Part shown: positions 1 through 4,442 of the stretch, one piece after another
Layout: every line of letters begins with the position of its first letter
Position numbering within the stretch: the first letter of the stretch is position 1
NCBI GenBank assembly: GCA_003225595.1
Contig: QIAR01000227.1
Coordinates: 1 to 7,838 of the forward strand
Length of the DNA stretch: 7,838 bases
Direction: 5' to 3'
Source of the DNA: Acidobacteriota bacterium
GTDB lineage: Bacteria > Acidobacteriota > Terriglobia > Terriglobales > Acidobacteriaceae
Notes under the pieces: generated by a model
What the model saw: the letters and a program-made list of their open reading frames with translations, nothing else
The model's database searches: none
Told to the model about the DNA's origin: nothing
Program-made: the position numbers and the translations under genes

Positions 1-137
1 AGAGCGATGGCGTTGGCCTCGTAAATCCCGACCCAAATCGGTAGAACCGTGTCGCTGCCCGCGTCTTTGAGGATCACGATCGGCATATTGGTAACCGGGT
101 CCATCATGAGCCCGCGAATTTTCATTTCCACTTCCAT
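1..137 (-). CDS. Bifunctional nuclease-family (DUF151/BFN) protein, N-terminal part
   Basis: Only the first 45 codons lie in the window; the gene continues past the left edge. The reading begins MEVEMKIRGLMMDP and continues with a VLPIWVG segment followed by IYEANAIA. This matches the start of the BFN/DUF151 domain, whose members are small proteins (usually about 130-200 residues) beginning with a short strand, an 'M.DP.....P.V.L' stretch, then 'LPIWIG..EA.AIA'. Plant and some bacterial relatives have been described as having RNase and DNase activity; many bacterial ones are untested. The ATG at 137 was chosen because a GGGGG run lies 6 bases upstream as a weak ribosome-binding site; the ATG at 125 is an alternative. 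It lies 117 bases downstream of miaB on the same strand, so the two are probably co-transcribed. The family call is fairly secure; the nuclease activity is inferred from the family only. Confidence 0.8.
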   Translation of the reverse strand, partial: MEVEMKIRGLMMDPVTNMPIVILKDAGSDTVLPIWVGIYEANAIA

Positions 138-171
138 CGTGACCCCCAAGGAAATTCTCAGGTCTAGATTA

Positions 172-226
172 TTGATTGAAACTCAATCAGATGCCAAGCG
201 TCTTTCGGGTCATGGTTTTCAATCAA
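172..226 (-). promoter_or_regulatory. Competing stem-loops in the miaB-to-BFN spacer
   Basis: Read as minus-strand RNA, TTGATTGAAA (226-217) is perfectly complementary to TTTCAATCAA (181-172), a 10-bp stem with a 35-base loop. Inside that loop a second TGATTGA (189-183) pairs perfectly with the same TCAATCA (179-173) across a 3-base loop. Both foldings use the same downstream arm, so they exclude each other. No T-run follows, so a classical intrinsic terminator is unlikely. A role as an RNA switch, processing site or ribosome-access control for the nuclease gene is inference. Confidence 0.4.
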
Positions 227-254
227 CAATCCCAAAATCAAATTCCTGCGCTTC

Positions 255-1586
255 TTATACCACCATTTCGCCCAGAAGGCTGTTAGGAAAACTAGTCGTC
301 GTCCGAACCCGCGCGTAACCGCCAATAGCCGGATATGGGCCGCCGGGCTGGACCGTGAAGTTGAGAACTTTGTTCTGAGAGCTCCTGCCCACCCATTGGC
401 CGCGGAGTTCGTTCTTCCCTTCAACCATCACTTCAACTGTCTGCCCCACATGTCTTTGGTTTCGATGCATCTGAATCTGCTTTTGTTTGTCCTGAAGCAC
501 TGCCAAGCGGCGCGATTTCTCCTGGTCGGAAATGGGATCCGCGAGATGCAGTGCGGGCGTATTCGGCCGGGGCGAGTACTTGAAGGCGAAAATGCCGTCG
601 TATCCGACTTCATCCAAAAGCGACAACGTCTCCTCGAAATCAGCTTCAGTCTCCCCCGGAAAACCTACGATGACGTCGGTGGTGATGCTGATCTCCCGTT
701 TAGCCGACTTCATCCAGGCTATGCGTTCCAAATACTGTTCGCGATTATAGAGGCGCTGCATGGCATGTAACACGCGCGTGGAACCGCTCTGCACCGGCAG
801 ATGCACGTGGTCGCAGAGCGTGGGCACGGATTCAATGGCTTCCACGATGTCCCGGCCAAAGTCCCGCGGATGGGAAGTGGTGAAGCGCACACGTTTAATA
901 CCAGGAGTCTCGGCGACCGCCGCCAGCAATTCAGCGAATGACTTCTTCCCTGCTGGATCCTTGTAAGAATTTACATTTTGGCCTAGAAGCTGGACTTCCG
1001 TGTAGCCCAAATCAGCCATCTGGCGCGCTTCAGCCAGCACCGAATCCGACGTGCGACTGCGCTCTTTGCCACGTGTAAACGGAACCACGCAGTAAGCGCA
1101 GAATTTGTCGCAGCCTTCGATGATCGTGATGTATCCGCGGTGTGGGTTGGTGCGAGCGGTGAATTCCGTCTCGAAGCACTCGTCGGTTTTACGGTCGTCG
1201 AGCCCGGTAACACGCTGCTTCCCTGCCTCGATCTGCACCAGCATCTTCGGCAAATTGCGGTATGATGCCGAGCCGCACACCATCGACACATGCGGCGCGC
1301 GCTCAAAAATCTTTTCGCCTTCCTGCTGCGCCACACAGCCCAGCACGCCAAATTTTTTCCCTTGTGCCTGGAGCTTCTTGTAGTCGGCGAGACGATGAAA
1401 GACCTTCTGTTCCGCCTTATCACGGATGGAGCAGGTGTTGTAGAGAATGAGGTCGGCATCCTCGACCGTCGACACCTGGCGATATCCCTGCGACATGAGC
1501 GTGCCAATCACTTTCTCCGAATCGTGCACGTTCATCTGGCAGCCAAAAGTTTCGAGGTAGAACGTCCTCTGGGGCTCACCCGGCAT
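255..1586 (-). CDS. miaB: tRNA-2-methylthio-N6-dimethylallyladenosine synthase MiaB
   Basis: A 443-residue radical-SAM methylthiotransferase that adds the 2-methylthio group to N6-isopentenyladenosine at position 37 of tRNAs reading UNN codons, using two 4Fe-4S clusters in the cytoplasm. Domains in order: N-terminal UPF0004 domain (about 7-125) with cluster-binding Cys16 (in ETFGCQMN), Cys52 (NTCSIR) and Cys84 (LGCVAQ); radical SAM core (about 145-375) with the CxxxCxxC motif at Cys159, Cys163 and Cys166; C-terminal TRAM RNA-binding domain (about 378-443). All six cysteines are present and the length is normal for the family (about 440-475). The NTCSIRDKAEQK signature separates MiaB from RimO and MtaB. 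The ATG at 1586 puts the first motif at the usual distance, but no strong Shine-Dalgarno precedes it; a TATACT at 1597-1592 could be a -10 element, without a convincing -35. It starts 35 bases after the vapC stop on the same strand, so read-through from vapBC is possible. Confidence 0.97.
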   Translation of the reverse strand: MPGEPQRTFYLETFGCQMNVHDSEKVIGTLMSQGYRQVSTVEDADLILYNTCSIRDKAEQKVFHRLADYKKLQAQGKKFGVLGCVAQQEGEKIFERAPHVSMVCGSASYRNLPKMLVQIEAGKQRVTGLDDRKTDECFETEFTARTNPHRGYITIIEGCDKFCAYCVVPFTRGKERSRTSDSVLAEARQMADLGYTEVQLLGQNVNSYKDPAGKKSFAELLAAVAETPGIKRVRFTTSHPRDFGRDIVEAIESVPTLCDHVHLPVQSGSTRVLHAMQRLYNREQYLERIAWMKSAKREISITTDVIVGFPGETEADFEETLSLLDEVGYDGIFAFKYSPRPNTPALHLADPISDQEKSRRLAVLQDKQKQIQMHRNQRHVGQTVEVMVEGKNELRGQWVGRSSQNKVLNFTVQPGGPYPAIGGYARVRTTTSFPNSLLGEMVV

Positions 1587-1621
1587 ATGAAGCCAGTATA
1601 ACGCCGCACACCCAAGCCTAG

Positions 1622-2047
1622 CTAAAGCGGGTTGGTCCAGCGGAGGCCGGGAAAGCGGGCAAAGTCGCGATCCGTGGTGTGCAGCACGCCGCCATATTCA
1701 ATGGTCAACGCGGCCAGGTGTGCGTCGGTGATAAGAGGACCCGAAGCTTGTCCCTCGACAATCATCTGTCGAAAGAGCGGCCAGTGATCATCGCCCGGCG
1801 CTAACAGCCGGACGTTCGGCTGCTCCAACCAGCGGTCCACAACCTGCACGGCTTCCTGGGTGCTGAATCGCTCACCAGGCAGTCTGGGATTGGTCATGAT
1901 GCGCAGAAATGCGGTGACCGTTTGCCACGGCAATCCTATGGGGGCGGCCGCGGAAAAAACACGCTCGACCCAAGCGCGGGCCTTGGAGTGATGAGAGGAT
2001 GCGCTGTCGTAGGCATAGAGAAGTATGTTGGCGTCGAGAACGATCAC
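1622..2047 (-). CDS. vapC: VapC-type PIN-domain toxin (ribonuclease)
   Basis: A 141-residue single PIN domain, normal length for a VapC toxin. Such toxins are Mg2+-dependent endoribonucleases that cut tRNA, rRNA or mRNA when free of their antitoxin. Visible acidic residues: Asp5 in the opening VLDANILLYAYD, Asp108 in LITDAHLAAL, and Asp126/Asp128 in TTDRDFARFPGL. The conserved glutamate usually found near residue 45 is not obvious: WQTVTAFLRI occupies that place, as in the Mycobacterium-type PIN subfamily that carries 'AFLRI'. Translation starts at a GTG (2047-2045) that overlaps the vapB stop TGA by 4 bases, a layout typical of translational coupling from antitoxin to toxin; the only SD-like purines (GGAAGG) sit about 12 bases upstream, within vapB. 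Reading frame and core are intact, so an active toxin is likely, but the RNA target cannot be inferred. Confidence 0.9.
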   Translation of the reverse strand: MIVLDANILLYAYDSASSHHSKARAWVERVFSAAAPIGLPWQTVTAFLRIMTNPRLPGERFSTQEAVQVVDRWLEQPNVRLLAPGDDHWPLFRQMIVEGQASGPLITDAHLAALTIEYGGVLHTTDRDFARFPGLRWTNPL

Positions 2048-2286
2048 CGATGCGCTGGACCTTCCAGGGCGTCTAACAACTGCTCAACGTTGTCGTAAGT
2101 GAGTCCGGGAGGCAAACCCAATTTTCGGGGAGCGACAACAAATGGCCTTCGAGGCGGCCGCTGCGCAGCCATCAATCCGAGACGAAGAAAGCGGTTGACG
2201 ACCTCTTTGAAAGAATCGCCCGAGCGACGGCTCTCTTTGTTTAAGAGACGGGCAACATCGTCGTCGAGGGAAAGAGTGGTTCGCAC
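2044..2286 (-). CDS. vapB: VapB-type ribbon-helix-helix antitoxin
   Basis: An 80-residue antitoxin for the overlapping VapC. The N-terminus MRTTLSLDDDVARLL followed by FKEVVNRFLRLGL fits a ribbon-helix-helix DNA-binding fold: beta strand at residues 2-6, helix at about 8-20, helix at about 25-38. The C-terminal half (about 45-80), rich in Pro and Arg with a LDALEGP tail, would be the toxin-neutralising part. Such proteins dimerise, wrap the toxin and repress their own promoter. The start must be this GTG or later, because TAA closes the frame five codons upstream and the nearby ATG triplets are in other frames. There is no Shine-Dalgarno, and the GTG sits 6 bases after a good -10 box, so the message is probably leaderless. 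The CopG/VapB-like family call is sound; the exact subfamily is not certain. Confidence 0.88.
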   Translation of the reverse strand: MRTTLSLDDDVARLLNKESRRSGDSFKEVVNRFLRLGLMAAQRPPRRPFVVAPRKLGLPPGLTYDNVEQLLDALEGPAHR

Positions 2287-2295
2287 ATCATGATG
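2286..2295. promoter_or_regulatory. Candidate VapB operator palindrome
   Basis: CATCATGATG is a perfect 10-bp palindrome covering the first base of vapB and half of the -10 box. Additional ATGAT units follow at 2293-2297 and 2301-2305 (ATGATATTATGAT). Ribbon-helix-helix antitoxins commonly bind short inverted or tandem repeats over their own promoter, so an autoregulatory operator is a reasonable inference; binding is not shown by the sequence. Confidence 0.4.
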
Positions 2296-2322
2296 ATATT
2301 ATGATAGGCATCACGATGTCAA
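2293..2322 (-). promoter_or_regulatory. vapBC promoter, likely leaderless
   Basis: On the minus strand a perfect -35 TTGACA (2322-2317) is followed, after 18 bases, by TATCAT (2298-2293; 5 of 6 matches to TATAAT). The -10 ends only 6 bases before the GTG of vapB, so transcription should begin at or next to the start codon. The 13-base spacing to CATAAT (2303-2298) is too short for sigma-70, so the 18-base option is preferred. Confidence 0.6.
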
Positions 2323-2328
2323 GACTCC

Positions 2329-2405
2329 CGCACGAGGAAACCGCCGCCGAATATGTAGACGCGAGCGTCCCGCTCGTGCGAGGTTTGACGACACCGTTAC
2401 GGACC
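2329..2405. repeat. REP-like palindromic repeat, copy 1 (full length)
   Basis: The unit begins CGCACGAGGAA, continues CCGCCGCCGAATATGTAG, then the hairpin core CGAGCG-TCC-CGCTCG (2362-2376), then GTGCGAGGTTTGAC and CACCGTTACGGACC. Positions 2331-2380 match copy 3 (7789-7838) at 48 of 50 bases; positions 2353-2405 match copy 2 (7506-7555) except for one substitution and a 3-base GAC insertion. CTCGTGCG (2373-2380) can also pair with CGCACGAG (2329-2336), giving a second larger stem. It has no coding capacity and sits 7 bases upstream of the vapBC -35 box. A dispersed REP/MITE-like element is the likely identity. Confidence 0.75.
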
Positions 2406-2450
2406 CAGCCTCAATAGGGAGATATACAGACATTCATCAAGTAACCATGT

Positions 2451-2482
2451 CAGTCGCAACGCAATAAATCCAGCCGCGACTG
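2451..2482. repeat. Inverted repeat upstream of the porin-like gene
   Basis: CAGTCGC (2451-2457) and GCGACTG (2476-2482) form a perfect 7-bp inverted repeat with an 18-base loop. It has no T-run and lies about 80 bases upstream of the candidate promoter. It could be a protein-binding site or chance structure. The remaining bases between 2406 and 2531 show no gene or other clear signal. Confidence 0.3.
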
Positions 2483-2531
2483 GAGATTCAAGGGATTTCA
2501 AAGACGCGAATGCACCCTGCACGATCTGGCT

Positions 2532-2559
2532 TTTACAAAGCGATGTAACGGAATAGACT
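2532..2559 (+). promoter_or_regulatory. Candidate promoter of the porin/binding-protein unit
   Basis: TTTACA (2532-2537; 5 of 6 to the -35 consensus), a 16-base spacer, then TAGACT (2554-2559; 4 of 6 to the -10 consensus). It would give a leader of about 70 bases before the ATG at 2638. It is the best pair in this spacer, but moderate in quality. Confidence 0.35.
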
Positions 2560-2637
2560 ATCGGCGAAATTTGTTAGGATTCTCCGACGCAATCAGGAAA
2601 CTAGTATCGTTTTAGAGGAAGATGAGGAGGCCCAAGT

Positions 2638-3915
2638 ATGTGCACTCGATGGCTCGCACTTCTCGTATTCTCGTTGGGCATCAGCGCACTTTTAGCGCAG
2701 CCCACCCCGCCGCCGCCAAACCAGGAACAGACGATGCAAATCCTACTCGACCGTATCCAACAACTGGAGAAGCGAGTGAGCGAGCTTGAGGACCATAAGC
2801 GCAAACAGTCCGCCGCCCAGACCGGCACCTCGGATTCGCAGACCGTAGCTGAGTCCACACCGGTGCAGGCAAATGCCGCCCCTGCACATGCGCTGCACTC
2901 TGAACATCCGGCCAACACAACGGAAATTCGAGAGATGCAAGTGCATTACCCTTCGCTTCAAATCAGGGGTTTTGGAGATATAGACTTCTCGGCAACTGAT
3001 CAGAAAGGATCGGTGAGCGGCTTCGATCTCGGGCAGTTCGTGCTCCACTTGGCTTCGCCCCTTTCAGAAAAGGTCAGCTACTTCGGTGAAGTTAGCTTCA
3101 CGGCCCAGCCGTCAGGCTACGATCTGCAAGTAGAACGCACTATTATTCGCTACGATTATAATGACTACTTCAAGATGTCGTTCGGTAAGTATCACACGCC
3201 GATCGGTTATTGGAATACTGCTTTCCACCATGGGGCTTGGCTGCAGACGACGATCAGCCGACCGGAAATGGTCAAGATTGGCGGAACCTTTACTCCTATC
3301 CATTTCGTTGGTTTATTGGCGGAAGGTAACCTTCCCTCGGGTGGCCTAGGCCTGGGCTACAGCGTGGGACTGGGCAATGGCCGGTCCTCGATCCTCAGTA
3401 AAGCCGGAGACAGTGGTGATTCCAATGACAACCGGGCCTGGGTGGCCAGCGTTTTTGCCAGACCGGCTCGATTCTATGGTCTGCAGTTTGGCGGCTCCGT
3501 TTATCACGACAAACTCTCTCCGCTGCAAGGACCAGAGCTTCGTGAGTGGATAACATCCGCCCATCTGGTCTGGACCAAGGAACACCCTGAATTTCTCGCG
3601 GAATTCGCCAATGTTCACCATCGCGACATTCAAACTTCTCAGACCTTTAACAACCAGGCATTCTATATTCAAGTGGCATACCGGCTTCCATGGCTGGAAA
3701 ACAAATGGAAGCCTTATTATCGCTTCGAGTATATTCATAAGCCGGAAAGCGAGCCCGTTTTGTCGGATGTCTCAGACCTGGTGGGTTCCACGTTTGGTGT
3801 CAGATACGACATCACAAACTACGCCGCGTTTAAGGGGGAGTACCGAAACACTCGTCACGGAATCAACGAACCACGCGTCAACGGCGTCTTCCTCCAGACC
3901 GCGTTCACTTTCTAA
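2638..3915 (+). CDS. Outer-membrane beta-barrel protein, porin-like, with N-terminal coiled coil
   Basis: A 425-residue protein. Residues 1-20 form a signal peptide (Arg4, hydrophobic 6-19, cleavage likely after ALLA20). A proline stretch (22-27) and a predicted coiled coil (about 29-56, ILLDRIQQLEKRVSELED) follow, then a low-complexity Ala/Ser/Thr linker to about residue 100. From about 106 (SLQIRGFGDIDF) to the end are alternating aromatic/polar beta strands closing with TAFTF; a C-terminal Phe is the usual signal for outer-membrane barrel assembly. The segment FGKYHTPIGYW (182-192) resembles the phosphate-selective/DcaP-like porin group, but the specificity cannot be read off. The coiled coil may trimerise the protein or reach toward peptidoglycan. 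The start is firm: AGGAGG at 2625-2630 lies 7 bases before the ATG. The next gene begins 9 bases downstream, implying one operon and joint function in taking up or sensing a small ligand. Confidence 0.8.
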   Translation: MCTRWLALLVFSLGISALLAQPTPPPPNQEQTMQILLDRIQQLEKRVSELEDHKRKQSAAQTGTSDSQTVAESTPVQANAAPAHALHSEHPANTTEIREMQVHYPSLQIRGFGDIDFSATDQKGSVSGFDLGQFVLHLASPLSEKVSYFGEVSFTAQPSGYDLQVERTIIRYDYNDYFKMSFGKYHTPIGYWNTAFHHGAWLQTTISRPEMVKIGGTFTPIHFVGLLAEGNLPSGGLGLGYSVGLGNGRSSILSKAGDSGDSNDNRAWVASVFARPARFYGLQFGGSVYHDKLSPLQGPELREWITSAHLVWTKEHPEFLAEFANVHHRDIQTSQTFNNQAFYIQVAYRLPWLENKWKPYYRFEYIHKPESEPVLSDVSDLVGSTFGVRYDITNYAAFKGEYRNTRHGINEPRVNGVFLQTAFTF

Positions 3916-3924
3916 TACAACGCT

Positions 3925-4422
3925 ATGACGGCTGATCGGAAAATCGCGTCTAGAGCGGCTTGGCTTCTATGGTGTTTGTGTCTATTTTCATTGCAACCTC
4001 TCGCATTTGACAGCGCCCGGGTTGTCGACGTCGCTGTCGTGGTCCATCCCGATACACCAGTCACCAATCTCACTTTGGCCGAAGCGCGCAAAGTATTTCT
4101 TGGCAACCGGCAGTATTGGAGCACAAACATCCCGGTAGTCTTGCTTATTCGTGCACCTGTCGCTCGAGAGCGAAACGTAGTGCTAAAGACCATCTACCAG
4201 ATGTCTGAATCCCAATTCAAACAGTATTGGATAGCTAAAATCTTTCGTGCAGAAGCGGCTTCTGCCCCCAAAGTAGTCTACTCCAATGATATGGCCAATG
4301 AGCTGGTGACCGCGATTCCCGGTGCGATCGCTTTCATTGATGCCCGAGATGTCCGATCAGGCGCAAAGGTGCTTCGTGTAAATGGTTATTTGCCAGGAGA
4401 GCCGGGCTATCCACTACGATGA
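3925..4422 (+). CDS. Small periplasmic PstS-like substrate-binding domain protein
   Basis: A 165-residue protein with an N-terminal hydrophobic segment (about 12-27, AAWLLWCLCLFSL) after a basic start, probably a signal peptide. The rest (about 33-165) resembles the compact PBP/PstS-like domain found in many proteobacterial and acidobacterial genomes: a VAVVVHPDTPV strand, LTLAEARKVFLG (50-60), the conserved 'QFKQYWIAKIF' (97-107) and the 'PGAIAFID' turn (132-139) corresponding to PGAIGYV in relatives. Full PstS proteins are about twice this size, so this is a stand-alone short version. No ABC permease or ATPase is adjacent, so it may act with the preceding barrel protein or a sensor rather than an ABC transporter. 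The start is 9 bases after the porin stop and lacks a Shine-Dalgarno, suggesting translational coupling. Ligand (phosphate or another oxyanion) is unknown. Confidence 0.75.
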   Translation: MTADRKIASRAAWLLWCLCLFSLQPLAFDSARVVDVAVVVHPDTPVTNLTLAEARKVFLGNRQYWSTNIPVVLLIRAPVARERNVVLKTIYQMSESQFKQYWIAKIFRAEAASAPKVVYSNDMANELVTAIPGAIAFIDARDVRSGAKVLRVNGYLPGEPGYPLR

Positions 4423-4442
4423 GCAGTACGCGTTTGCGTCTG

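Noticed and set aside
164..424. 86-codon minus-strand frame over the miaB end and the following spacer
   Set aside because: It overlaps miaB out of frame, has no start signal, and the spacer is better explained by its inverted repeats.
983..1507. 174-codon minus-strand frame inside miaB
   Set aside because: It lies entirely within the well-supported miaB frame and reads as Arg/Ser-rich shadow translation.
3346..3738. 130-codon minus-strand frame opposite the porin-like gene
   Set aside because: It is antisense to a gene with a strong ribosome-binding site, signal peptide and barrel features, and has no recognisable domain.
4428..4439. ACGC-GTTT-GCGT hairpin between the convergent genes as a bidirectional terminator
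   Set aside because: The stem is only 4 bp and no T-run follows on either strand.
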